Source of the DNA: Lentzea sp033794685
Lineage (GTDB): Bacteria; Actinomycetota; Actinomycetes; Mycobacteriales; Pseudonocardiaceae
Strand: one strand, 5' to 3'
NCBI GenBank assembly: GCA_033794685.1
Contig: JARAYZ010000008.1
DNA: 64,000 nt
The notes under the pieces were generated by a model. The model worked only from the letters and a program-made list of their open reading frames with translations. It was not told where the DNA came from and did not search any database. Both the position numbers and the translations under genes were made by a program. Shown in pieces: positions 16,479-23,973 of the stretch. The first letter of the stretch is position 1. The number at the start of each line of letters is the position of its first letter.

Positions 16479-17087
16479 CTACTTCTTGCGCAATCCCTCC
16501 AGAACACGCAGGATCGCGCGTTCGACCTCACGCCCGGTGCGCTTCGGATCGGACGAGCTCGCGATGGTGCTGGCGCCCGCGGACAGTGCTCCGAACAGCA
16601 GCCGGGCCATGATCTCGACCGGCGCCTCCTCGATCTCGCCGGCGTCGACGAGCAACTGCACAGCCGTGCGGAGCAGACCGAAGCTGAAGTGCTCCTCCGC
16701 CTCACGCCAGCGTTCCCAGCCCATCACGACCGGCGCCTCGTGGACGATGATCCGCTGGTATTCGGGCTCCAGGCACTTGCGGACGTACGCGCGCAGACCG
16801 GCCACGGCGGTCTCCCACGCGTCACCGTCCGCCGTGATCAGCGCGGTCAGCGACGCGATCGACCGCGTCTCGACCTGGGTGAAGGCCGCTTCGAACAGCG
16901 CCTGCTTGCCGCTGAAGTGGTGGTAGAGCGCGCCTTTGGTCACGCGAGCGCGTTTGACGACCTCGTCGAGCGAGGTGCCGGCGTAGCCGCGTTTGGTGAA
17001 CAGGTCGACGGCGCTGTCGACGAGCGCCTGCCTGGTCGACTCCGAGTACTCGGCGCGTCGTGTTCGCACGCACGAAACGTATCTCAC
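16479..17087 (-). CDS. TetR-family repressor
   Basis: A 202-residue regulator. The N-terminal helix-turn-helix is TSLDEVVKRARVTKGALYHHF, followed by SGKQALFEAAF, the conserved TetR helix 4. The C-terminal two thirds is all-helical ligand-binding domain. The GTG start at 17087 overlaps the first of three operator-like palindromes. A second GTG at 17069 is possible; neither has a good ribosome site, so a leaderless message is likely. It is divergent from a two-gene operon for a small protein and an SDR, which it probably represses along with itself. Confidence 0.9.
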   Translation of the reverse strand: MRYVSCVRTRRAEYSESTRQALVDSAVDLFTKRGYAGTSLDEVVKRARVTKGALYHHFSGKQALFEAAFTQVETRSIASLTALITADGDAWETAVAGLRAYVRKCLEPEYQRIIVHEAPVVMGWERWREAEEHFSFGLLRTAVQLLVDAGEIEEAPVEIMARLLFGALSAGASTIASSSDPKRTGREVERAILRVLEGLRKK

Positions 17088-17136
17088 ATACCGGCAGTAC
17101 GTACCGGTGGTATGGTCGTGTCATACCGAGGGTATG
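17087..17136. promoter_or_regulatory. Three tandem operator-like 15-bp palindromes
   Basis: Consensus CATACC-NNN-GGTATG. Copies: 17087-17101 (CATACCGGCAGTACG, one weaker half), 17100-17114 (CGTACCGGTGGTATG, one mismatch) and 17122-17136 (CATACCGAGGGTATG, perfect). They fill the gap between the TetR gene and the divergent SDR operon, as expected for TetR binding sites. Confidence 0.75.
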
Positions 17137-17158
17137 CGAGAAACCGGGGGTACGAGAC

Positions 17159-17467
17159 ATGGGCTGGACAGACCACTACCGCCGCCGTGACGCGCTCGAC
17201 GCCGTCCTGAGCGACGCCCGCCGGGACCCGTCCGCGCCGTTGATCGTGGATCCGGACGTCTTCGGCTCACTGCACGAACTGCTGCTGGCACTCGACCACC
17301 GCTGGCAGAACAAGCTGACCGCCCGGATGGAGAACGCCGGGCTGAACGGACACGTGGACGAGGACCGCGTCATCGCGGAACTGGCCGCCGACGAGCCGGT
17401 GTTGCGAGCCGTACTGGACGCACACCTTTCGCTCAGCAGTTACCGGACGGTAGGAATGACTCCATGA
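17159..17467 (+). CDS. Small protein of unknown function in the TetR-controlled operon
   Basis: A 102-residue acidic, mostly helical, soluble protein (opens MGWTDHYRRRDALDAVL). I do not recognise the family. The ATG at 17159 lies about 20 bases after the last operator palindrome, with GGGGG followed by GAGACAT upstream. Its stop overlaps the ATG of the next SDR gene (ATGA), so the two are translationally coupled. It was probably kept as an accessory to the SDR or as an unrelated passenger. Confidence 0.7.
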   Translation: MGWTDHYRRRDALDAVLSDARRDPSAPLIVDPDVFGSLHELLLALDHRWQNKLTARMENAGLNGHVDEDRVIAELAADEPVLRAVLDAHLSLSSYRTVGMTP

Positions 17468-18354
17468 GTCGTTGGACCGAAGCCGACATCCCCGACCAGA
17501 CCGGCCGCACAGTCCTCGTGACCGGTGCGAACTCCGGCCTGGGTCTGCGCACCACCCAGGTGCTCGCGGCCAGGGGCGCCCACGTGATCATGGGGTGTCG
17601 CTCGGTCCAGCGCGGGGAGACCGCGCGACGGAAGGTCCAGGGTTCCGCCGAGGTCCTGGAACTCGACCTCGCCGACCTCGGTTCCGTGCGCACGGCGGCG
17701 GAGAAGGTCGAGGCGCTCGACGTCCTCGTCAACAACGCGGGCATCATGGCCGTCCCGAACGGCCGGACCGCCGACGGCTTCGAGCGACAGTTCGGCACCA
17801 ACCACCTCGGCCACGCCGCGCTGACCTGGCTGTTGCTGCCCGCGCTGAAGCAACGCCCCGGCGCCCGCGTCGTGACTGTCTCGTCGCTGATGCACCGGGC
17901 CGGGCGGATCGACTTCGAGGACCCGAACTGGGAGCGCCGCCCGTACAGCCTCCAGGGCTCCTACGGGCAGTCGAAGCTCGCCAACATCCTGTTCGCTCGT
18001 GAGCTGGAGCGTCGTTCACCGGACGTGACGTCCATCGCGGCACACCCCGGCATGACCGCCACCGAGCTCACCAACAACATGGCCGACGCGCACAAGTCCG
18101 TGGTCATGAGGGTCGGCGGCAGGATCAGCCACCTGTTCTCGCAGTCCGTCGAGATGGGCGCGCTGCCGCAGCTCTACGCGGCGACGTCACCCGAAGCACG
18201 CGGAGGCGAGTACTACGGCCCGGACAGTTTCAACGGCGCCCGCGGTTACCCCACCGTCGCCCGCATGACCGCCGCCGCCCGGGACGACCTCGCCGCGAAC
18301 CGCCTCTGGGAGCTCACGATCAAGCTGACCGGAATCGCTCCAGATCTTCCGTAG
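17464..18354 (+). CDS. Classical SDR oxidoreductase (retinol dehydrogenase-like)
   Basis: A 296-residue short-chain dehydrogenase. Cofactor motif TGANSGLG (20-27), Arg in CRS for NADP preference, NNAG, catalytic Ser in VSSLMHRAG, and the intact YGQSK active site. C-terminal SPEARGGEYYGPDSF is typical of the RDH/WW-oxidoreductase-like group, which act on aldehydes, ketones or steroid-like alcohols. It is the second gene of an operon that a TetR repressor likely controls, so it probably responds to a small hydrophobic molecule. Substrate unknown. Confidence 0.88.
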   Translation: MSRWTEADIPDQTGRTVLVTGANSGLGLRTTQVLAARGAHVIMGCRSVQRGETARRKVQGSAEVLELDLADLGSVRTAAEKVEALDVLVNNAGIMAVPNGRTADGFERQFGTNHLGHAALTWLLLPALKQRPGARVVTVSSLMHRAGRIDFEDPNWERRPYSLQGSYGQSKLANILFARELERRSPDVTSIAAHPGMTATELTNNMADAHKSVVMRVGGRISHLFSQSVEMGALPQLYAATSPEARGGEYYGPDSFNGARGYPTVARMTAAARDDLAANRLWELTIKLTGIAPDLP

Positions 18355-18573
18355 GGGTGCCGGCGCCCTCACCCGGAAGACGCCGGCCGGCCCGGTCGTC
18401 ACCTCCGGGCCGGGAACATCTTCAGCCCTGACGTGTTGTTCATGTTCGACGTGACCTGCGTCAACAACAGATCGTGAACAACGGGCGCTCCACCAGAAGC
18501 CCGGTCTCCGCACTTAGCCTGACCAGGGAGTGCGTGACCCCGGACACTTGAGTGCGCAGCGTAGGGTGATGAC

Positions 18574-19575
18574 GTGACTGTGGTACCTGAGGGTCGGAAG
18601 CTGCTGCGGCTCGAGGTCCGCAACAGCGAGACGCCGATCGAGAAGAAGCCCCCGTGGATCAAGACGCGGGCGAAGATGGGCCCCGAATACCGGGAGCTCA
18701 AGGGTCTGGTCAAACGCGAAGGCCTCCACACGGTCTGCGAAGAGGCCGGCTGTCCCAACATCTACGAGTGCTGGGAAGACCGCGAGGCCACGTTCCTGAT
18801 CGGCGGCGAGCAGTGCACCAGGCGCTGCGACTTCTGCCAGATCGACACGGGCAAGCCCGCCGACCTCGACCGCGACGAACCCCGCCGCGTCGCCGAGTCG
18901 GTCCAGGCGATGGGCCTGCGCTACTCCACCGTCACCGGCGTCGCCCGTGACGACCTGGAGGACGGCGGCGCGTGGCTGTACGCCGAGACGGTCCGCCAGA
19001 TTCACGAGATGAACCCCGGCACGGGCGTCGAGCTGCTGATCCCGGACTTCAACGCGGTCCCTGAGCAGCTGGCCGAGGTCTTCGAGTCGCGGCCCGAGGT
19101 GCTCGCGCACAACCTGGAGACCGTCCCGCGGATCTTCAAGCGCATCCGCCCGGCGTTCCGCTACGAGCGTTCCCTCGAGGTGATCACCAAGGCCCGCGAG
19201 TTCGGCCTGGTCACCAAGTCGAACCTGATCCTCGGCATGGGCGAGACCCCCGAGGAGGTCACCGAAGCGCTCAGCGATCTGCACGACGCGGGTTGCGACC
19301 TCATCACCATCACGCAGTACCTGCGCCCGTCGCCGCGGCACCACCCGGTCGAGCGCTGGGTGAAGCCCGAGGAGTTCGTCCAGCACAAGGAGACGGCCGA
19401 GAAGATCGGCTTCCTCGGTGTCATGGCGGGCCCGCTCGTCCGCTCCTCCTACCGCGCCGGCCGACTCTTCGCGCAGGCGAAGCAGAAGCGCGGCGAGGAC
19501 CTCCCGGAGAGCCTCCAGCACCTGCTGACGGTGTCGGCGTCCCAGGAGATCACGAGCCTGCTCGCACCTCGTTAG
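18574..19575 (+). CDS. lipA: Lipoyl synthase
   Basis: A 333-residue radical SAM enzyme that inserts two sulfurs into protein-bound octanoyl groups to make lipoyl cofactor, needed by pyruvate dehydrogenase (aceE is downstream at 31128) and the glycine cleavage system. Auxiliary cluster: Cys55, Cys60 and Cys66 (CEEAGCPNIYEC). Radical SAM cluster: C81-TRR-C85-DF-C88. The closing RSSYRA motif carries the Ser ligand of the auxiliary cluster. GTG start. lipB is not in the window. Confidence 0.97.
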   Translation: MTVVPEGRKLLRLEVRNSETPIEKKPPWIKTRAKMGPEYRELKGLVKREGLHTVCEEAGCPNIYECWEDREATFLIGGEQCTRRCDFCQIDTGKPADLDRDEPRRVAESVQAMGLRYSTVTGVARDDLEDGGAWLYAETVRQIHEMNPGTGVELLIPDFNAVPEQLAEVFESRPEVLAHNLETVPRIFKRIRPAFRYERSLEVITKAREFGLVTKSNLILGMGETPEEVTEALSDLHDAGCDLITITQYLRPSPRHHPVERWVKPEEFVQHKETAEKIGFLGVMAGPLVRSSYRAGRLFAQAKQKRGEDLPESLQHLLTVSASQEITSLLAPR

Positions 19576-19585
19576 ACCCTCTAAC
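19571..19585. repeat. GTTAGANCCTCTAAC palindrome, copy 1
   Basis: A 15-bp perfect palindrome, GTTAGA-CCC-TCTAAC, overlapping the lipA stop codon. Other copies are at 23959 and 43808. Confidence 0.6.
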
Positions 19586-19588
19586 GCC

Positions 19589-19619
19589 AAGCGGGCCGCC
19601 CCACCGGGACGGCCCGCTT
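19589..19619 (+). terminator. lipA terminator 1
   Basis: A 10-bp GC-rich stem AAGCGGGCCG with an 11-base loop, 13 bases after the lipA stop. Confidence 0.8.
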
Positions 19620-19667
19620 CGTCGTTTCAAATACGGGTTTCACCTGCGATTTCACCTTTGCAATGAC

Positions 19668-19696
19668 ACGTTTGCGGACGTCCGCAAACGTTTTTT
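19668..19696 (+). terminator. lipA terminator 2 with T-tract
   Basis: A perfect 24-bp palindrome (ACGTTTGCGGAC and complement) followed by six T. This is a textbook intrinsic terminator, unusual for a GC-rich actinomycete, between lipA and the convergent Asp23 operon. Confidence 0.75.
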
Positions 19697-19713
19697 GCAT
19701 AAGCCGTGTGGGC

Positions 19714-20253
19714 TCAGTGCACGCGGGCGTCGCCCTTCGAGGACGACATCCGGAACTCCACGACGGCCTGCAGGTCGGGCGTGCCGAGTGCCTCGCGCAG
19801 GCGTGGCAGGCCCTCGTCGTCTATACGGCGGCGGATCCCCCGCAGATCGGCGTCGCCGAAGGCGCGGACGACGAGGGCCAGGCGTGGAGCGGTGTGCGGG
19901 CCGGTCAGCGCGGCCTCGACCTTGCGCACACCGGGGTAGGCGGTGATCTCTTCGGCGAACGGCGCGGTGGCCGTCGCGGTGCTGATGCGGGTGGCGCCCG
20001 CCTCGTCTGCCCAGCGCCAGGACACGACCTTGCGGCGCGGGATCTGGGCGGCGAGCCAGCGCAGGCACAGCAGCGCGACCACGACCGCCGCGGCGGCGAC
20101 CACCCACAGCACCCACGCCGGTGGCAGCGCCGTACCGGGCAGCAGGGAGGCGCCCCGATCCAACTGGGGCACGAGATCGAGGTGGACGGCGACCGCGAGT
20201 GCGCCGGCGAGCAACAGGACCAGGCCCAGCAGGCCCAGCACGAAGCGGTTCAC
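19714..20253 (-). CDS. amaP: AmaP-like membrane anchor of the Asp23 operon
   Basis: A 179-residue protein with two transmembrane helices near residues 3-25 and 46-66 and a C-terminal Asp23-like cytosolic domain. GTG start with AGGAG upstream; the GTGA overlaps the stop of the preceding gene. AmaP anchors Asp23/Gls24 proteins to the membrane in Gram-positive bacteria. As the last gene of the sigma/Asp23 operon it fits that role. Cys-free, with Arg/Lys-rich cytosolic turns. Confidence 0.78.
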   Translation of the reverse strand: MNRFVLGLLGLVLLLAGALAVAVHLDLVPQLDRGASLLPGTALPPAWVLWVVAAAAVVVALLCLRWLAAQIPRRKVVSWRWADEAGATRISTATATAPFAEEITAYPGVRKVEAALTGPHTAPRLALVVRAFGDADLRGIRRRIDDEGLPRLREALGTPDLQAVVEFRMSSSKGDARVH

Positions 20254-20768
20254 GGTGTGCTCCTGAGGGCTTTGACCCGCACCACGACCTGGGGAGGCCG
20301 GGCGAGGGCGAACTCGCCGACACGATGTTCGAGCGCCGTGCGGACGGCGTCGCCGAGACCGTCGACCACGGCGCGCCGGGTACGCACCACCGCGCGGACC
20401 CGGCGGCGGCGCACCTTCACGGCGGCCGACTCGACGCCGTCGACGACAGCCGCGGACCGCAGGGCGTTGCGCAGGCCGCGCACCGACACCGCGGTGTGCT
20501 GGTCCAGAGTCGCGGTGCGCGCCCGTCCGGGCACCACCGCGGCCAGGAGCAGCAGAAGTCCGATGGCCGCGACGACCCCGCCCGCCACGGCCACCTCCCG
20601 CGCCGACCACGTCAGGTCGTGCACCGTGCCGACGACGGAGTCGTAGGGCAGGAACGGGGGTTCGCCGAGCGCGAGCTGGACGGCCGTCACCGCGACCAGG
20701 ACCGACGCGGCCAGCAGGACGAGCGCCGTGAGCGTGGCGGTCAAGGCGCGCCGGGAGCGGCGGGTCAC
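20250..20768 (-). CDS. DUF6286-type membrane protein of the Asp23 operon
   Basis: A 172-residue protein: Arg-rich start (TRRSRR), helix near 8-30, helix near 58-80, then a Val/Arg-rich alpha-beta domain similar in pattern to Asp23 domains. The family call (DUF6286, found in actinobacterial Asp23 operons) is from memory. Start GTG overlaps the previous stop, so translation is coupled. Probably another membrane-tethered partner of the Asp23 proteins. Confidence 0.72.
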   Translation of the reverse strand: MTRRSRRALTATLTALVLLAASVLVAVTAVQLALGEPPFLPYDSVVGTVHDLTWSAREVAVAGGVVAAIGLLLLLAAVVPGRARTATLDQHTAVSVRGLRNALRSAAVVDGVESAAVKVRRRRVRAVVRTRRAVVDGLGDAVRTALEHRVGEFALARPPQVVVRVKALRSTP

Positions 20769-21112
20769 TGGACCCTCCTCACCGGGACCGCCTCCGCGCG
20801 CAGGACGCCCACCGACACGTCCACGACGGAGACCCGCAGGCCCGTGAGCGCGGCGACCCTCGCCACCAGGTGGGCGCGGACACGGGCGGCCGTCGACGCG
20901 ACCGGCGCCGGGTAGCGCAGGTCCAGTCGCGCGTCGAGGGTGGCCACTCCCCCGGTCACCCTCGCGGTGACGGCGCAGTCGAGCACGTCCGGCACCTCCA
21001 GAGCGGCACGCCCGGCGATGCGGCCCACCGCGCGGTCCGCGACGGTGGTCAAACCTGGCTGAGCCGAACCTGCTCGGGCAGCACCCGGCTGCGCGGTGAG
21101 CGTTGTCGTCAT
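20765..21112 (-). CDS. Asp23/Gls24 family protein (short)
   Basis: A 115-residue Asp23-like protein with the family pattern: helix with VADRAVGRIAGRAALEVPDV, strands, then VRAHLVARVAALTGLRVSVVDVSV, where the T/V-G-L-x-V-x-x-V-x-V ending is characteristic. It lies in the middle of a seven-gene cell-envelope stress operon. Asp23 proteins assemble near the membrane and respond to cell-wall stress; the molecular role is unknown. Confidence 0.82.
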   Translation of the reverse strand: MTTTLTAQPGAARAGSAQPGLTTVADRAVGRIAGRAALEVPDVLDCAVTARVTGGVATLDARLDLRYPAPVASTAARVRAHLVARVAALTGLRVSVVDVSVGVLRAEAVPVRRVQ

Positions 21113-21114
21113 CG

Positions 21115-21291
21115 TCAGTCCCGATCCCTGCCGAGCAACTGCGCGAGGTCGAGCTTGCCCTCGGCGACCCGGCCCGCGACCAGGCCGAGCGCGCCGAAGA
21201 CGAGCACTACCAGGAACGCGCTGAAGCCCCCGAACGCGGCGGCCAGGCCGAGCGCGAGCCCGGTCAGCAGGCCCAGTGCGGTGGTGCTCAT
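21115..21291 (-). CDS. DUF2273-like small membrane protein
   Basis: A 58-residue protein made of two hydrophobic helices with a short charged tail (ending AQLLGRDRD). The ATG at 21291 is the first good start. Such tiny membrane proteins accompany Asp23/AmaP genes in many Gram-positive bacteria, where they are part of the membrane anchor. It lies between two Asp23 genes, 2 bases upstream of the next one. Confidence 0.72.
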   Translation of the reverse strand: MSTTALGLLTGLALGLAAAFGGFSAFLVVLVFGALGLVAGRVAEGKLDLAQLLGRDRD

Positions 21292-21302
21292 GGCGTTCCC
21301 CT

Positions 21303-21746
21303 TCACTGCACGCGAGTGGTTTCGGGCTTCTCTTCGCCCTCGTTGTCGCTCGGGATGTGCACGTCGTTGACGTTGATGTTGACCTCGACGACCTCGAGGC
21401 CGGTGATCTGCTCGATCGCGGTGATCACGTTGGTGCGCACCGACTTGGCGAGGTCCGCGATCGGCACGCCGTACTCGACGACGAGTTCCAGGTCGACGGC
21501 GGCCTGCTTCTCGCCGACCTCGACCGACACGCCCTGGCCCGCGCTCGCGGTCGCACCGGGGATGCGGTCGCGCAACGCGCTCAGCGCACGGGTCGCGCCG
21601 CCACCCAGGGCGTGCACGCCGCGGATCTCCTTGGCGGCGAGGCCCGCGACCTTCTGCACCACGACGTCCGCGATGGTGGTGGAACCCTTGTCCGTCACCA
21701 GCTTCCCGGCCACGGCGTTGTTCTTCTCCACAGTCTGGACGCTCAT
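21303..21746 (-). CDS. Asp23/Gls24 family envelope stress protein (main copy)
   Basis: A 147-residue protein, the most typical Asp23 of the operon: KGSTTIADVVVQKVAGLAAKEIRGV, then acidic strands VDLELVVEYGVPI and ITGLEVVEVNINVNDVH. The ATG at 21746 follows GAAGGA by 7 bases. The acidic C-terminal tail is likely disordered. This is probably the abundant member that oligomerises, with the other Asp23-like products as partners. Confidence 0.88.
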   Translation of the reverse strand: MSVQTVEKNNAVAGKLVTDKGSTTIADVVVQKVAGLAAKEIRGVHALGGGATRALSALRDRIPGATASAGQGVSVEVGEKQAAVDLELVVEYGVPIADLAKSVRTNVITAIEQITGLEVVEVNINVNDVHIPSDNEGEEKPETTRVQ

Positions 21747-21803
21747 CGCATTTCCTTCCTTCGAAGCGGTCACATCTGTAGGACATCGGCTCTCGCCGAA
21801 ACG

Positions 21804-22097
21804 TCACGACCCGTTCAGGTGATCGAGGGCACGTTTGTCCACATCGGTCACCACGATTCGCACGACGGCGTCTTCCCATTGCGTGCCAAGGAGGACAGAC
21901 CGCAACGACTCACCGGCCTCGACGAGCGACAGCGGCAGCCGAGTCGCGACGACCCGGACGCACACCAGTCCGTCCTCGACGTCGACGGCCAGCGTGTCGA
22001 CGTCCCAGGAGGTCCACGAGCGCGGGGGCTCGGGCACCGACGGCCGCAGCCCGTCGACCTTCTCCAGTGCCTTCAACAACTCCGTCACGATCACCAT
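21804..22097 (-). CDS. Hypothetical protein of the Asp23 operon
   Basis: A 97-residue alpha/beta protein with a central block of three beta strands, without a recognisable motif. ATG at 22097 overlaps the 3' end of the upstream Asp23-like gene by seven bases. It has no membrane segment. I infer operon membership from strand, overlap and spacing; function unknown. Confidence 0.65.
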   Translation of the reverse strand: MVIVTELLKALEKVDGLRPSVPEPPRSWTSWDVDTLAVDVEDGLVCVRVVATRLPLSLVEAGESLRSVLLGTQWEDAVVRIVVTDVDKRALDHLNGS

Positions 22098-22438
22098 GCG
22101 ACGTCCACGATGGTGACGAACACCGACTCCACCTCGACGCCGGTCAGTTCCTGCACCAGCGCGCGCACCGACCGTTGCACGGCACGAGCCACGGCCGCGG
22201 CCTGGTCCTGTCCCGAGATCACCACGTCCACCTCCAGCAGTGCGACGGCTCCCGACCACCGCACCCGCACGCCTTCGACCGGAGCGGGCTGCAGCCCCTT
22301 GATCTGCTGCCTCGCCTTGCGCACCACAGAACTCACGAGGCCTGCCACTCCCGGCTGCACACGCACCCCGGCGATCTGTTCGGCCGCGTGCACCGCGACC
22401 GCCGCCACCGCCGGAGCGGACACGACTGTTTCGATCAC
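22091..22438 (-). CDS. Asp23-like protein
   Basis: A 115-residue protein. GTG start at 22438 with AAGGA 8 bases upstream, 4 bases after the stop of the preceding gene. Family features: AVHAAEQIAGVRVQPGV, a strand VALLEVDVVISGQ, and the closing LTGVEVESVFVTIVDV. It is one of four Asp23-type domains encoded in tandem here, which suggests a hetero-oligomeric assembly. Confidence 0.78.
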   Translation of the reverse strand: MIETVVSAPAVAAVAVHAAEQIAGVRVQPGVAGLVSSVVRKARQQIKGLQPAPVEGVRVRWSGAVALLEVDVVISGQDQAAAVARAVQRSVRALVQELTGVEVESVFVTIVDVAW

Positions 22439-22442
22439 TCGC

Positions 22443-22991
22443 TCATCCTTCGAGAACGTCCGACACGACGAGGTCCAGGCGGGCGAGCCGCACACCGATC
22501 CGTGCGGAGGCCGCCGCCAGCACCCTGCGCCGCACCTCGTCGTACGCCAGGTGCGTGACCTGTCCCGCGGTGATCGCGATGCTGAGCTCGACCTCGATCA
22601 CCGGGTCCGGCAGGGTCGACTCCGGCGCTTCGACGACCCGGCACCCTCGCGCTCGCACGCCGTCGACGCCGTCCGCGGCGTACCGCAGCACCGCCGCGAC
22701 CGCGCGCGTGCTCACCCGAGCCAGTCCGTCACCGGGCAACGGCACGACATCGGACCGCCGCACGTCCGCGCGCACGGCCGACATCACGCGGCTGACCAGG
22801 TCGAACGGTGGCTCGACCTCTTCGCGGGCCATCTCGTTCGTGGCCTCGCGCAACACCAGGAGGCTCTCCCGCACCGCCGCGCAGTGCGGGCACGAGCGCG
22901 TGTGCTCGTCCGAGAGGTCGATCGCCTCCCAGACTTCTTCGACGTCCCGCCCGCACGGCAGGACGTAGTCGGACTCGGACGTCACCGCCAC
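22443..22991 (-). CDS. Fusion of a ZAS-type zinc finger and an Asp23-like domain
   Basis: A 182-residue protein. The N-terminal 45 residues contain His30-x3-Cys34-x2-Cys37, the HX3CX2C motif of zinc-binding anti-sigma (ZAS) domains. Residues 95-180 form an Asp23-like domain ending VRLARLDLVVSDV. No transmembrane helix is seen. Its GTG overlaps the end of the ECF sigma gene by ten bases, the usual place for an anti-sigma factor. I infer that it holds the sigma factor and senses the state of the Asp23 assembly. Confidence 0.75.
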   Translation of the reverse strand: MAVTSESDYVLPCGRDVEEVWEAIDLSDEHTRSCPHCAAVRESLLVLREATNEMAREEVEPPFDLVSRVMSAVRADVRRSDVVPLPGDGLARVSTRAVAAVLRYAADGVDGVRARGCRVVEAPESTLPDPVIEVELSIAITAGQVTHLAYDEVRRRVLAAASARIGVRLARLDLVVSDVLEG

Positions 22992-23539
22992 GGCGCCATC
23001 ACCTCCGCGAGTTGAGCCCGTGCCCGCGCGAGCCTGCCGCGCACCGACTGCTGGGTCGTGCCGATCGCCTCGGCGATCTCGTCGTAGGACCGGCCGTGGA
23101 CCTCACGCAGCACCCAGCACGCCCGCTGTTCCGGCGTGAGGCCGCGCAGTGCGGCTTGCAGCGCGTCGAGCTGCGCGTTCACCTCCACCGCGCGGTCGGG
23201 CCGGGTCCGCGGCGCCGGCGACTCGTGCTCGTCGAGCTCGGTGTCGGCGTGCGGCTTGCGCTTGCGCAGCACGTTCAGGCACTGGTTGGTGGTGGTGCGG
23301 TAGAGCCAGCCGAGAAAGGCCCCGTCGTCGTTGAGCTGCCCGAGCCGCCGCCACGCGGTCAGGAACACGTCCTGCACCGCGTCCTCGGCATCACCCTTGC
23401 TGCCCACGATGCGCAACGCCAGCCGGTACATCGGCCCCTGATAACGACGCACGAGCTGCTCATACGCCCTCATGTCGCCGTCACGTGACCGTGCCACCAG
23501 CGTGGCATCGTCGAGTGCGGCTGCCTCGGCCACGCTCAT
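22982..23539 (-). CDS. ECF RNA polymerase sigma factor
   Basis: A 185-residue sigma-70 family protein of the extracytoplasmic type. Region 2 has YEQLVRRYQGPMYRLALRIVG and DAEDAVQDVFLTAWRRL; region 4 has LTPEQRACWVLREVHGRSYDEIAEAIGTT, the helix-turn-helix for the -35 box. ATG at 23539 with GGGGGTG upstream. It leads an operon with a ZAS-Asp23 fusion and six further Asp23-associated genes, so it probably drives its own operon under envelope stress. Confidence 0.92.
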   Translation of the reverse strand: MSVAEAAALDDATLVARSRDGDMRAYEQLVRRYQGPMYRLALRIVGSKGDAEDAVQDVFLTAWRRLGQLNDDGAFLGWLYRTTTNQCLNVLRKRKPHADTELDEHESPAPRTRPDRAVEVNAQLDALQAALRGLTPEQRACWVLREVHGRSYDEIAEAIGTTQQSVRGRLARARAQLAEVMAPWR

Positions 23540-23726
23540 GCGCACACCCCCGCCCGAAATTTGCTTGGTCGCTTGACTGACACGTTCGATCGCGGAACGT
23601 CACGCGGTTCCCGGATTTCCCGCCCGTGATCACCCTCACCCGTTTTTCACCCGACAGTGGCGTGACGAAGGCGGGTCGGCGGGTATCGAACTAGCGTCAG
23701 ATCGAATTCGAGCTCAGGAGGACGCG

Positions 23727-23933
23727 ATGTCGCTGTCGGACAAGATCGGCAACAAGGCGGAGGACCTCGGCGGCAAGGTCAAGGAGACCGCGGGCGAGGC
23801 CACCGGCGACCAGCAGCTCGCCAACGAGGGCCGCGCGGACCAGGCGAAGGCCGCCGTCAAGGACGGCGTGGAGAAGGTGAAGGACGCCGTCGGCGGAGTC
23901 GTCGACAGCGTCGCCAAGCACCTCAAGAAGTGA
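23727..23933 (+). CDS. CsbD family stress protein
   Basis: A 68-residue hydrophilic, Lys/Asp/Glu-rich helical protein with the CsbD pattern: DKIGNKAEDLGGKVKETAG followed by a second KxGVEKVKDAVGG repeat. CsbD-like proteins are small abundant stress proteins, under SigB control in Bacillus. AGGAGG lies 6 bases before the ATG. It is divergent from the ECF sigma gene, and a GGGTAT box about 50 bases upstream resembles a stress-sigma -10 element. The role in the cell is not known. Confidence 0.88.
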   Translation: MSLSDKIGNKAEDLGGKVKETAGEATGDQQLANEGRADQAKAAVKDGVEKVKDAVGGVVDSVAKHLKK

Positions 23934-23958
23934 CGTTGGACGGTCTGACAAACGTGAC

Positions 23959-23973
23959 GTTAGAACCTCTAAC
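23959..23973. repeat. GTTAGANCCTCTAAC palindrome, copy 2
   Basis: GTTAGA-ACC-TCTAAC between the convergent csbD-like gene and the reductase gene; the last base is directly before the minus-strand stop. See 19571 and 43808. Confidence 0.6.
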
